The notes under the pieces: model-generated | Database searches by the model: none | Told to the model about the DNA's origin: nothing | The model's input: only the letters and a program-made list of their open reading frames with translations | Part shown: positions 1 to 8,222 of the stretch, piece after piece | Position numbering within the stretch: the stretch's first letter is position 1 | How the letters are laid out: every line of letters begins with the position of its first letter | NCBI GenBank assembly: GCA_017541325.1 | Contig: JAFXZI010000014.1 | Coordinates: 1-64,000, forward strand | Source of the DNA: Bacilli bacterium | GTDB taxonomy: Bacteria; Bacillota_I; Bacilli_A; RF39; UBA660 | Direction: 5' to 3' | Length of the DNA stretch: 64,000 bases | Program-made: the position numbers and the translations under genes

Positions 1-29
1 AGCAATGCGCAAAGTTGCTCGTGTAAGGC

Positions 30-1919
30 TCACCAACCAGAAGGAGCATCATATTTATTTGTAACTACAAATCCAGTATCTGTCTTTTCAATATTTGTTT
101 TATATAAGTTAACTTCGTCTTCAGTAACTTCGTATTCTATTTCTTTTCCTTTTTCATTAACTGCATATTTTTCAAATGTATAAGTCCATCCATTTTCGTC
201 AGATAAAATAGCTGATTCTAATTCATTATTGTTAGCTATTAATCTTACAGTTACACTTCCTGGACGAGCTCCATTTGCATCGTCATCATCATCCCAAACT
301 TTAGTAACTATTATATTTTTTACTTCTGGAATATGTTGATTTGTTATAGTTGTTGTTGTTCCTTTTTTCTCTGCTTTAATCATCTTATATCCACCTGGTT
401 CTGTTTCTGACCAAGTATATTCTATATCTACACCTTTATTTTTCTTAGGTAATTTATCAATAGTTGCAGTCCAGTCATTTGATTCACTTAATTCAACTGT
501 ATCTCCATTACTTAATGTCATAGTAATACTTGTTGGTCTAATACCATCTTGATCGTCTTTATCATCCCATACTTTTACTACAGTAGCTTCAGTCTCTTCT
601 GGAATATGTTGATTAGTTATAGTTGTAGTTGTTCCTTCTTTTTCTGTTTTAATGTTCTTATATCCTGTTGGTTCTGTTTCAGTCCAAGAATATTCTATAT
701 CTACACCTTTTTTACTCTTAGGTAAATCTTTAATAGTTGCAGTCCAGTCATTTGATTCACTTAATTCAACTGTATCTCCATTACTTAATGTCATAGTAAT
801 ACTTCCTGGTCTAATACCATCTTGATCGTCTTTATCATCCCATACTTTAACTACAGTAGCTTCAGTATATTCAACTTCATGAGTATTAGTAAGTTCTGTT
901 GTTCCAGGATTATAAGTAATTTGTTTTCCAGCTTCTAATGTTGCTTCTCCCCAATAAGACCAAGTACTTGGATCATCAAAAGTTAAAACTCCATTTCCGT
1001 TAGAATCAACTGTAACAGTTATATAACCATCAGATAAATTATGTTTTCCTTCACCATATGCAAAATGAGCACGGTCTCTTTTAAATTCATGCATTAATCC
1101 ACTTTTTTCAATTTCATTAAATATTGCTTCTTTTTCTGAATCTGATAATGGTTTGTTAGTCCAAATTATGAACTCATTTCCTTTTTTTGCTACAAGAAAA
1201 TATAAATCAGCACTTGTTTTTGAAAGTTGGAATTCAACTGTACTGCATGTTGTCTCTCTTCTTAAAATATCTCCTGTAACTTCATCAATATTAATTGTAT
1301 ATTCAGTTGGTGTTACTTTTTTAGTTAATTCATATCCTTCTGGTACTTTTGTTTCATCTACTGAATATGAAATTGCTTTTCCGTTTGCATCAAATATTGG
1401 AAGATTTTCAAATGTATATGTCCATTCATTTTCATTCTTTGTCCAAGTAGCAGTATATTCTTCATTAGCTACTCCATTTACAAGTAAAACGACGTTTAAA
1501 CTAGTTGGTCTCAATTCATCAATATCAGATGCATCATCCCATATTTTTTTACCAGTATAACTTGTAACTTGTTCAAATGCACCAGTACTTGCTCTTGTTG
1601 CTTTTACAACTTTTACTTCTCCTTTACTTGCGACAACTACTTTAGTCTCTTTCATTTCTTTAGCAATTTCATTGTTACTAACTGTAACATTTTCAATTTG
1701 ACCATCATTATTAATGATTGGATCATTTTCAATCTTTTCTTCGACTGTAGAGTCTTTTACAATCTCAGTATTTTCAGTTTTTTCTTCAACTGCTTCAACT
1801 ATTTCTTCTTCTTCATTTGTATCTAGTTCATCTATTACTTCATCTAATGCATAAACATATGGCAAACTAATAGAACAAACAAATGTCAATAAAAGAAATA
1901 TTGCCCATTTTTTTAACAT
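30..1919 (-). CDS. Cna_B-repeat surface protein, secreted
   Basis: Secreted surface protein of 629 residues. Residues 1-24 form a signal peptide ending near 'YVYA'. An acidic Glu/Val-rich stretch follows to about residue 110. A first Cna_B-like domain (about 112-205, 'KKIWDDASD') precedes a region without a clear family, then three more Cna_B domains start near residues 352, 443 and 533, each opening with 'VKVWDD'. Cna_B domains form stalks in Gram-positive adhesins, often with isopeptide bonds. The start has a strong 'AAGGGGG' ribosome site. The protein ends in 'PSGW' and TGA with no LPXTG-type motif, hydrophobic anchor or basic tail, so the C-terminus may be truncated or lie at a sequence junction. 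Adhesion is inferred from the family. Confidence 0.85.
   Translation of the reverse strand: MLKKWAIFLLLTFVCSISLPYVYALDEVIDELDTNEEEEIVEAVEEKTENTEIVKDSTVEEKIENDPIINNDGQIENVTVSNNEIAKEMKETKVVVASKGEVKVVKATRASTGAFEQVTSYTGKKIWDDASDIDELRPTSLNVVLLVNGVANEEYTATWTKNENEWTYTFENLPIFDANGKAISYSVDETKVPEGYELTKKVTPTEYTINIDEVTGDILRRETTCSTVEFQLSKTSADLYFLVAKKGNEFIIWTNKPLSDSEKEAIFNEIEKSGLMHEFKRDRAHFAYGEGKHNLSDGYITVTVDSNGNGVLTFDDPSTWSYWGEATLEAGKQITYNPGTTELTNTHEVEYTEATVVKVWDDKDDQDGIRPGSITMTLSNGDTVELSESNDWTATIKDLPKSKKGVDIEYSWTETEPTGYKNIKTEKEGTTTTITNQHIPEETEATVVKVWDDKDDQDGIRPTSITMTLSNGDTVELSESNDWTATIDKLPKKNKGVDIEYTWSETEPGGYKMIKAEKKGTTTTITNQHIPEVKNIIVTKVWDDDDDANGARPGSVTVRLIANNNELESAILSDENGWTYTFEKYAVNEKGKEIEYEVTEDEVNLYKTNIEKTDTGFVVTNKYDAPSGW
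320..865 (-). repeat. Two 273-bp tandem Cna_B repeat units
   Basis: Two direct copies with a 273-bp (91-codon) period, about 320-592 and 593-865, encode the second and third Cna_B domains. Long blocks are identical at the DNA level, for example the segments around 463-540 and 736-813. The flanking Cna_B domains are much more diverged, so this pair looks like a recent internal duplication. Confidence 0.85.
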
Positions 1920-1951
1920 GACCTATTCCCCCTTAAACGCATGTGCTTTCT

Positions 1952-1979
1952 ATCTTATCATAAAAGTCTAATTTTTCAA
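1952..1979 (-). promoter_or_regulatory. Promoter of the Cna_B protein gene
   Basis: On the minus strand, TTGAAA (1974-1979) and TAAGAT (1952-1957) are separated by 16 bp, and TG precedes the -10 box in extended fashion. This leaves a leader of about 25 nt before the ribosome binding site. The rest of the 1920-2063 gap shows nothing else I can name. Confidence 0.6.
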
Positions 1980-2063
1980 GGAAAAATAGTGTTTTAGGCA
2001 TATATTTTTACTAAAAATACATATTTTTTTACTATATACTTATAAATTTATTATTTCAAAATA

Positions 2064-2093
2064 AAAACTTGAACATTTTTTTGTTCAAGTTTT
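2064..2093 (-). terminator. Rho-independent terminator after mgtA
   Basis: A 12-bp perfect hairpin (arm AAAACTTGAACA) is followed on the minus strand by a T-rich tract. It lies 20 bp past the mgtA stop. Confidence 0.85.
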
Positions 2094-2113
2094 AGTATTT
2101 TTATACTTTTAAA

Positions 2114-4669
2114 TTATAACCATTCTCCATATTTTCTAATATAGATATTTTTAACTATTTGAGCAATTATTCCATATAGAACTACAAATCCAATTAAGTA
2201 TAAATAGTAAATTCCTGGAAGGATAACAAAGTTAAATCCTTGAGTAAAGCTTAATAATATTGGTACAGTAATTGTTGCTACTATAGTTAAGAATGTTAAT
2301 AACAGTAATGTATTACTTGGTCTAGATTTAGTAATATGATTAGTTCTAATATAGAAAATCATTAATGTTTCAGATACGATACACTCTACAAACCATGCAG
2401 TTTGAAAATATGCTTGTAAATCAAATGAATTATATTTTAGAACAAACCAGAAGACTATAAATGCTACTATATCTGTAATAGAAGATATAACCCCAAATAT
2501 TACCATAAATTTACTTATAGATTTAATATCCCATTTTCTTACCTTCCTTATAAAGCTTTCATCTACATTATCATAAGGAATTCCTATTTGAGATAATTCA
2601 ACTATAAAATCTTGTATAAGCATTTGAATTGGTAGTAATGGTAAGAATGGTAAAAAGATACTCGCTATTAAAATACTAAATACATCTCCAAAGTCTTGGC
2701 TTAATGCTAATTTCATATATTTTAAAATATTACCATATACTTTTCTACCTTCAATAACTCCGTTATGAATTACTTCTAAGTTTTGTTCTAGAAGAATAAT
2801 ATCACTTGATTCTTTAGCAATATCAGTTCCACCATCAACACTTATTCCAACATCAGATACTCTAAGTGCTGGAGCATCATTTACTCCATCTCCCATATAT
2901 CCTACTGAGTGTCCATTCTTTCTTAAAATAGAAACAACTCTTTGTTTTTGCATTGGATTCATTCTTGCAAAAATATCTACTTCTTCTACTAATTTACCTA
3001 ATTCATAATCATTTAATTCTTCTATTTCTTTTCCTGTTACTATTCTACTATCTATTCCAACAGCATTACATATATTTTTAGTAGCAAAAGCATTATCTCC
3101 TGTAAGAATCTTTATATCTACTCCATACTTTTTCAATTTCTTAATAGTTGCTTCGGCTGATGGTTTAGGGGGATCTAAAAATGCAATTAAACCAATTAAA
3201 GTAAAATCTACTTCATTTTCTGCATCATAAACGTCTACTCCTTCATACTCAGGTTTAACTGCAAGTGCTATAACTTGCATTCCACTTTTTGCCATTTCTT
3301 CTGCTTTATCATTTACTTTACTAATTATTTTTTCATTTATTGGTACTTCTTTTCCATTAACACGTGCCATATCACATACTTTTATTATTTCTTCTAAAGC
3401 ACCTTTAGCAATAATTCTATAATTATCATGATGAGTTACTACAATAGATGATCTTTTTCTCATGTAATCAAATGGTATTTCATCTATTTTTTTATAATTT
3501 GATATATCTACATTATGACTTTTTGCATATTGGATTATTGCTTTATCAACTATGTTTTTATAACCAGTACTTAAATAACTGTTTACATATGCACATTTAA
3601 GTACATAATCATCATCTTCTCCATCAACATTTATATATTTTTGAAGTTCAATATTATTTTTAGTAAGAGTCCCTGTTTTATCTGTACATAAAGTATCCAT
3701 TGCACCTAAATTTTGAATTGACTTAATACTCTTAACTAAAGTGTTTTTCTTAGCTAGAGCTTTACTTCCTTTAGTTAAATTAACATTTACAATCATTGGT
3801 AACATACTTGGAGTTATACCAACTGCAACTGATAATGAAAATAAAATTGCTTCGTTAATATTTCCTCGTATCATTCCATATATAATAAATACCATGATAC
3901 AAATAATAACCATACATTTAATAAGAAGTCCTGTTATATGATTCATTCCTTTATCAAACGATGTTTCTTCTTTAACTATTTCTTTTTTTACATTCATCTT
4001 TCCCATAAATGTATCAAGACCAGTTTTAACAACTATTCCTCTACCTTGACCACTTATTACATTACATCCCATTAAACAAATATTATTTAATTCAATAGGA
4101 TCAGTAGAATCATTTTCAATATGAATATTTTTCTCTACTGCTGCACTTTCTCCTGTAAATGATGATTGATTAATAAATAAATCTTTACTTTCAAATAAAT
4201 ATAGATCAGCTGGTATAACACTCCCTGCACTTAAAGTAATAATATCTCCACATACTACTTTTTCTTGTCTTATTTCTTCTTGTTTACCATCTCTTATTAC
4301 ATCAGTAAATATTCTTATTTGTTCTTTTAATTTTTCATTAAATTTATAAGTAGAATAATCTTGAGTAAAACGAATAATTACACTTATTAGAGTAATACCA
4401 AGAATTATAAAAGCACCTATTCTATCATCTGTAATAAAGTCTATTGCTGCTAAAAGAATAAGAATTAAAACAAATTTATCTTTTAAAGCTTCTAATATAA
4501 AAAATAAAGGTGTCTTTTTCTTTCTATTAGTTGCAATGTTTTCTCCATATTCTTCTAATCTAATAAATGCTTCTTCTTCATTTAATCCGTTTTCGTTTGT
4601 TTTAAATAAAGACATTATTTCATTAACTTTCTTTTTTGCAATATCTTTATACTCTAATTTATTATTCAT
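2114..4669 (-). CDS. mgtA: Mg2+-importing P-type ATPase (MgtA family)
   Basis: P-type (P3B/MgtA-like) ATPase of about 851 residues that would import Mg2+ across the cytoplasmic membrane. The phosphorylation motif 'DKTGTLTKN' lies near residue 330. 'TGESAAVE', 'LTGDNAFATK' and the hinge 'GDGVNDAPALR' are present, with ten or so membrane helices in pairs around the cytoplasmic domains. The C-terminal block 'LPLLPIQMLIQDF' is typical of MgtA/MgtB. I place the start at the Met at 4669 because 'AGGATG' sits about 10 nt upstream; the in-frame Met 14 codons earlier has no ribosome site. No Mg2+ riboswitch or mgtC is visible. It lies just downstream of the B3/B4 protein gene, separated by a terminator. 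Confidence 0.92.
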   Translation of the reverse strand: MNNKLEYKDIAKKKVNEIMSLFKTNENGLNEEEAFIRLEEYGENIATNRKKKTPLFFILEALKDKFVLILILLAAIDFITDDRIGAFIILGITLISVIIRFTQDYSTYKFNEKLKEQIRIFTDVIRDGKQEEIRQEKVVCGDIITLSAGSVIPADLYLFESKDLFINQSSFTGESAAVEKNIHIENDSTDPIELNNICLMGCNVISGQGRGIVVKTGLDTFMGKMNVKKEIVKEETSFDKGMNHITGLLIKCMVIICIMVFIIYGMIRGNINEAILFSLSVAVGITPSMLPMIVNVNLTKGSKALAKKNTLVKSIKSIQNLGAMDTLCTDKTGTLTKNNIELQKYINVDGEDDDYVLKCAYVNSYLSTGYKNIVDKAIIQYAKSHNVDISNYKKIDEIPFDYMRKRSSIVVTHHDNYRIIAKGALEEIIKVCDMARVNGKEVPINEKIISKVNDKAEEMAKSGMQVIALAVKPEYEGVDVYDAENEVDFTLIGLIAFLDPPKPSAEATIKKLKKYGVDIKILTGDNAFATKNICNAVGIDSRIVTGKEIEELNDYELGKLVEEVDIFARMNPMQKQRVVSILRKNGHSVGYMGDGVNDAPALRVSDVGISVDGGTDIAKESSDIILLEQNLEVIHNGVIEGRKVYGNILKYMKLALSQDFGDVFSILIASIFLPFLPLLPIQMLIQDFIVELSQIGIPYDNVDESFIRKVRKWDIKSISKFMVIFGVISSITDIVAFIVFWFVLKYNSFDLQAYFQTAWFVECIVSETLMIFYIRTNHITKSRPSNTLLLLTFLTIVATITVPILLSFTQGFNFVILPGIYYLYLIGFVVLYGIIAQIVKNIYIRKYGEWL

Positions 4670-4730
4670 ATAATCACATCCTATATAATTATAGCATATA
4701 CAAATATTCATTAATATATTTATAAAGCAA

Positions 4731-4757
4731 AAAATCTAACTATTTTAGTTAGATTTT
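4731..4757 (-). terminator. Terminator overlapping stop of B3/B4 gene
   Basis: A 12-bp hairpin with arm AAAATCTAACTA and a 3-nt loop, followed on the minus strand by Ts. It overlaps the TAA stop at 4749-4751 and separates the argH unit from mgtA. Confidence 0.85.
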
Positions 4758-5474
4758 TATATCTATTTCATTATCATTATTATTTAATATTACATTAGAA
4801 ACTACTTTAGCATCTAAGTATTTAGTCATTAATTCTTCAAGTTCATTTAAAGCAGATTGTAATTCTTCTAATCGATTTGGTTCAACGCACTCCATAATAA
4901 TTATCTCTGTATTTGTTTCGTCTGTTATTTCTGTTCTTATGCCATCTCTCCAATTAAGACATCTACATACAACTCCATTATCATCTCTATAAGCTATTTC
5001 ACTTTTTAAAGGAGATTCATTTTCAGTTGATCCAATAGGAATAAATTTTTCATCACCATTCATAATATCTAGACATAGAGCATTATCAATTTTATCATAA
5101 TCTTCAGCACCTATTGGGAAAGCATATTTTAAAGAAATAGCATTTGTTATATCTACTGATGGTAAAATACTTCCTACTGGATTATTATGTAAAACTCTTT
5201 TCAATAAATTCTCAAGTGAACATCTGGTTCCTTTTTTTGTAGGGAATCTACTATAAATATCTCTCCATATTTTAACTACTTCATTTTCACTTATAACTTC
5301 ATTGGGTACATATTTCTTAGCAATTGTATTAGCATCATTTAAAATCTTTTCTATTTCTTTTAATTCTTCTTCAGTCATTTTTTTACATTCATTAACATTT
5401 TTAAGAACTAGTACTCCAACATTTAATTCTGGAATAATTTTAAATATTTCTTTATTAATTATTACTTTTTTCAT
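4749..5474 (-). CDS. B3/B4 tRNA-binding-domain protein
   Basis: 241-residue soluble protein resembling the free-standing B3/B4 domain of phenylalanyl-tRNA synthetase beta subunit. The core lies at about residues 60-225, with 'PTKKGTRCSLENLLKRV' near residue 78 and 'DITNAISLKYAFPIGAEDYD' near residue 120, both typical of this family. Such stand-alone domains are thought to bind tRNA or amino acids, but the exact job is unknown. The ribosome site is 'GAGAGG'. It follows argH by 13 bp and so is probably cotranscribed with it under the argH T-box. The function beyond the fold is unassigned. Confidence 0.75.
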   Translation of the reverse strand: MKKVIINKEIFKIIPELNVGVLVLKNVNECKKMTEEELKEIEKILNDANTIAKKYVPNEVISENEVVKIWRDIYSRFPTKKGTRCSLENLLKRVLHNNPVGSILPSVDITNAISLKYAFPIGAEDYDKIDNALCLDIMNGDEKFIPIGSTENESPLKSEIAYRDDNGVVCRCLNWRDGIRTEITDETNTEIIIMECVEPNRLEELQSALNELEELMTKYLDAKVVSNVILNNNDNEIDIKI

Positions 5475-5487
5475 ATTATTTACCTCT

Positions 5488-6864
5488 CTATATTTTATTT
5501 ACTATTTTTTCTATCTCACTAATCATCTTAATTACATTATCAAATGCTGGTCCACCATAAGATTTTCTTTGCCTAACACATGTTTTAGGATCAATTACAT
5601 CATAGATATCTTTCTCAAACAATGAAGAATAATTCTTATATTCATCAATAGATAAAGTATCTAAAGTCTTATTATTATCTATTGAATAGGCAACTAATTC
5701 ACCAACTATCTTATAAGCACTTCTAAAAGGAACTCCTTTTTTTACAAGATAATCAGCACAATCAGTTGCATTTATAAATCCTTCTCTAACTGCTTTTTCT
5801 GTTATTTCTTTATTAATTTTCATTGTATTAATCATCGGTATAACAGTTTCAATACATAATTTAACTGTATCAATACTATCAAATAATGTTTCTTTATCTT
5901 CTTGTAAGTCTTTATTATATGCAAGAGGAAGACCTTTCATAGTAGTTAAAAAACTCATATTATGTCCAATTACTCTTCCTGTTTTTCCTCTTACTAATTC
6001 TGCTATATCAGGATTCTTCTTTTGAGGCATAATAGATGAACCAGTTGAGAATGCATCATCTAATGTAATAAATTTAAACTCCCAACTAGACCATAAAATA
6101 AGCTCTTCACTAAGTCTTGATAAATGAATCATTATAATAGATAAATCATTTAACAATTCCATTAAATAATCTCTATCTGATACACCATCTAAACTATTTC
6201 TACAAGGACTATTAAAACCTAATAACTCACTAGTATAAAACCTATCTATTGGATGGGTAGTACCAGCTAGAGCACAACATCCTAATGGATTAACATTTAA
6301 TCTTTCTTTTGTATCTTTTAATCGATCAATATCTCTTAAAAACATTTCTACGTATGCCATGAGATAATGTGCAAACGTTATTGGTTGAGCTTTTTGTAAA
6401 TGTGTATATCCAGGCATAATTGTTTCAACATTACTCTTAGATTTACTTATAAATACATTAATTAATTCTTTTAATAAATCAATAATATTATCTATCTCTT
6501 TACGAGCATATAGCCTCATATCTAATGCAACTTGATCATTACGACTTCTTGCAGTATGAACCTTTTTACCAATATCACCTAATTCTTCTGTTAATTTATA
6601 TTCAACAAAAGAATGAATATCTTCAACATCATTAGATATTTCTAAATTACCACTTTCAATATCATTTAATAATTTATTTAAACTTGATACTAATTTATTA
6701 CTTTCATCTTCTTCTATTATTCCTTGTTTACCTAGCATTTTTACATGAGCTATGCTCCCAGTAATATCTTCTTTATATAATTTCTTATCAAATGAAATAG
6801 ACGCATTAAAATTATTTGTTTTCTCATCTATTTCTTTTTTAAATCTTCCATCCCATAGTGCCAT
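5488..6864 (-). CDS. argH: Argininosuccinate lyase
   Basis: Argininosuccinate lyase, 458 residues, splits argininosuccinate into arginine and fumarate in the last step of arginine synthesis (also used in citrulline recycling). The fumarase-superfamily signature 'GSSIMPQKKNPD' is intact near residue 280. 'TARSRNDQVALDMR' near 110 and 'PGYTHLQKAQPI' near 155 carry the active-site His and substrate contacts. I chose the start at 6864 because AAGGAGGA lies 7 nt upstream; an in-frame extension to 6942 would translate the T-box leader and is not credible. No argG is in the window. Expression should respond to uncharged tRNA through the leader just upstream. Confidence 0.95.
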   Translation of the reverse strand: MALWDGRFKKEIDEKTNNFNASISFDKKLYKEDITGSIAHVKMLGKQGIIEEDESNKLVSSLNKLLNDIESGNLEISNDVEDIHSFVEYKLTEELGDIGKKVHTARSRNDQVALDMRLYARKEIDNIIDLLKELINVFISKSKSNVETIMPGYTHLQKAQPITFAHYLMAYVEMFLRDIDRLKDTKERLNVNPLGCCALAGTTHPIDRFYTSELLGFNSPCRNSLDGVSDRDYLMELLNDLSIIMIHLSRLSEELILWSSWEFKFITLDDAFSTGSSIMPQKKNPDIAELVRGKTGRVIGHNMSFLTTMKGLPLAYNKDLQEDKETLFDSIDTVKLCIETVIPMINTMKINKEITEKAVREGFINATDCADYLVKKGVPFRSAYKIVGELVAYSIDNNKTLDTLSIDEYKNYSSLFEKDIYDVIDPKTCVRQRKSYGGPAFDNVIKMISEIEKIVNKI

Positions 6865-6883
6865 TTTTATTCCTCCTTCAAAT

Positions 6884-7089
6884 AAAAAAGTCTCTAGAAT
6901 AAATCTAGAGACGTAATATCCGCGGTACCACTCTACTTGCATAAAGCCACTCTAACTTATAACGAAGTTACTCGATCTATATAGATACTCACAAGTTCTT
7001 TTCAATTACTTTCAATTCTTTGGCTTACACCATCCCAAATTCGCTTTAATCTATACAGTAATTTACTCCTCTTGCTCATCGCTTTAATG
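6884..7089 (-). promoter_or_regulatory. T-box leader of argH
   Basis: Transcriptional T-box riboswitch. The conserved T-box core, read on the minus strand, is AGAGTGGTACCGCGG (complement at about 6920-6934). Stem I landmarks are present, including 'GATGAGCAAGAGGAGTAA' and the apical 'GGTGTAAGCC'. The terminator hairpin GTCTCTAGA/TCTAGAGAC at 6890-6912 is followed by T6. The 3' side of Stem I contains GAAAAGAAC, where AGA is a plausible Arg specifier. That fits argH, but the codon assignment is an inference. Uncharged tRNA-Arg would favour read-through. Confidence 0.9.
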
Positions 7090-7095
7090 GATTAC

Positions 7096-7124
7096 ATTAT
7101 ATTAAAAAAAACGATATTTGTCAA
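7096..7124 (-). promoter_or_regulatory. Consensus promoter of argH leader
   Basis: Minus-strand TTGACA (7119-7124) and TATAAT (7096-7101) match the sigma-A consensus exactly, with a 17-bp spacer. The start point is expected near 7089, at the 5' end of the T-box leader. Confidence 0.85.
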
Positions 7125-7146
7125 TTATACCATTAATATAGCACAA

Positions 7147-7173
7147 AATAAAAAAGATACTATTAAGTATCTT
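7147..7173 (-). terminator. Terminator after tRNA-Met
   Basis: Hairpin AAGATACT/AGTATCTT (7154-7173) followed on the minus strand by a T run. It lies about 12 bp beyond the tRNA 3' end. Confidence 0.75.
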
Positions 7174-7184
7174 CTTATTCAACT

Positions 7185-7261
7185 TGGTAGCGAGAGAGGG
7201 GGTCGAACCCACGACCTTTCGGGTATGAACCGAACGCTCTAGCCAACTGAGCTATCTCGCC
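7185..7261 (-). tRNA. tRNA-Met (CAT), elongator type
   Basis: A 77-nt cloverleaf with the CCA end encoded. The anticodon loop is TTCATAC, giving CAT. The acceptor starts GGCGAGA and pairs with TCTCGCT, with a G-T first pair as in Bacillus elongator tRNA-Met. This argues against initiator or lysidine-Ile tRNA. The T stem has one T-T mismatch. It stands alone, with its own terminator. Confidence 0.93.
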
Positions 7262-7306
7262 ATGAACAAAAATAATATATCATATATTTTTTTCTTTGAC
7301 AATAAT

Positions 7307-7337
7307 AAAAAGAGTTTATTTTTTATTAAACTCTTTT
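7307..7337 (-). terminator. Terminator of the 281-residue membrane protein gene
   Basis: Long A/T-flanked hairpin with arms AAAAGAGTTTA and TAAACTCTTTT that overlaps the stop codon at 7316. The minus-strand 3' side is T-rich. Confidence 0.8.
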
Positions 7338-8161
7338 AATTCATTATAAATATCTAAAATATCTTTTTGATAAATTGTATCATTATATTTAATATTTACT
7401 AAATCTTTTATTTTTTCTTTTCCTTTTAAATCCTTATATTTAGATTCTAATTCTTTCATAGTAATTTTTATTGATTCTTCATCAGATAATTCTTTTGTAC
7501 TATATTCCTGTGTAATACCATATTTTATTTCTCTATTTAAGAATCTATTTACAATCTTATCAATTTCCCTTACATATTTAGGCCTTTTATTATTCTCATA
7601 GATCATAATACTATAAGTTAAAAGATTAATATCTTCTACTTTACTTCTAATAACTCTATAATACATATTTTTAAGTCTTGCATATTCTACTATTACATAT
7701 TCTTTTTTTCTATTAATAAAGTTACTATTCTCTATCTTAATTTTAATATCTATATTATTCTTTAAAATATTATAAATAAATATAATTACTAATAACCAAA
7801 TAAATGGTCTTGCTTCTTCTACTGTAGGAAGAGCGTTATCTACTTGATTTAAGAAGTAGAAATATGTAATTAAAGATAAGACTATACTTATAATTGTTTC
7901 AATTAAATACTCTTTTTTATTAAGCATGCTCCCTTTATTAGAAAAATAATTATAATAGAATTCTCTAAATATAATTTCAAATATAACTATTAAAAAGATA
8001 TTTGTTTTTAAATCAGGTACTAATGCTGATAATACTATTATATAAATTGTAGGAATAATTGCTTTTTCTACAATATTAATTTCTTTTTTATCTATTATTT
8101 CATGAATAAAAAATAATGGAAAAATAAAAACTATTTGAAATATTAGAGTAAATATATTCAT
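7316..8161 (-). CDS. Unknown membrane protein
   Basis: 281 residues, not recognised. About four hydrophobic helices occupy residues 1-140 (near 3-20, 33-50, 55-70, 90-105 and 118-133). They are followed by a charged, probably cytoplasmic C-terminal half rich in Lys, Glu and Ile that looks helical. No catalytic motif is evident. The start at 8161 has a GGGGG ribosome site 7 nt upstream, and that GGGGG lies in the 3' arm of a hairpin. It lies between tRNA-Met and dinG, in the same direction as dinG. No function can be assigned from sequence alone. Confidence 0.7.
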   Translation of the reverse strand: MNIFTLIFQIVFIFPLFFIHEIIDKKEINIVEKAIIPTIYIIVLSALVPDLKTNIFLIVIFEIIFREFYYNYFSNKGSMLNKKEYLIETIISIVLSLITYFYFLNQVDNALPTVEEARPFIWLLVIIFIYNILKNNIDIKIKIENSNFINRKKEYVIVEYARLKNMYYRVIRSKVEDINLLTYSIMIYENNKRPKYVREIDKIVNRFLNREIKYGITQEYSTKELSDEESIKITMKELESKYKDLKGKEKIKDLVNIKYNDTIYQKDILDIYNELKEFNKK

Positions 8162-8163
8162 AT

Positions 8164-8206
8164 AAAAACCCCCTAAGAATTAAATTTTATATTACTATAA
8201 GGGGTT
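8164..8206 (-). promoter_or_regulatory. Hairpin enclosing a ribosome binding site
   Basis: On the minus strand AACCCC (complement around 8201-8206) can pair with GGGGTT (around 8167-8173) across a long AT-rich loop, followed by TTTTTAT. It could be a terminator for dinG. The 3' arm is also the GGGGG ribosome site of the next gene, so the same structure could hide that start. Confidence 0.45.
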
Positions 8207-8222
8207 ATAAAAGTCAATTTAA

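Noticed and set aside
320-865. CRISPR-like or satellite repeat
   Set aside because: The repeat has a 273-bp coding period and encodes intact Cna_B domains; there are no spacers.
1153-1826. Open frames on the plus strand opposite the Cna_B gene
   Set aside because: They lie antisense to a well-supported gene, have no ribosome site, and encode Phe/Ser/Cys-rich mirror sequence of a low-complexity region.
4670-4748. Mg2+ riboswitch before mgtA
   Set aside because: Only about 80 bp separate mgtA from the upstream stop and these hold a terminator and an ordinary ribosome site; there is no room for a known Mg2+ sensor.
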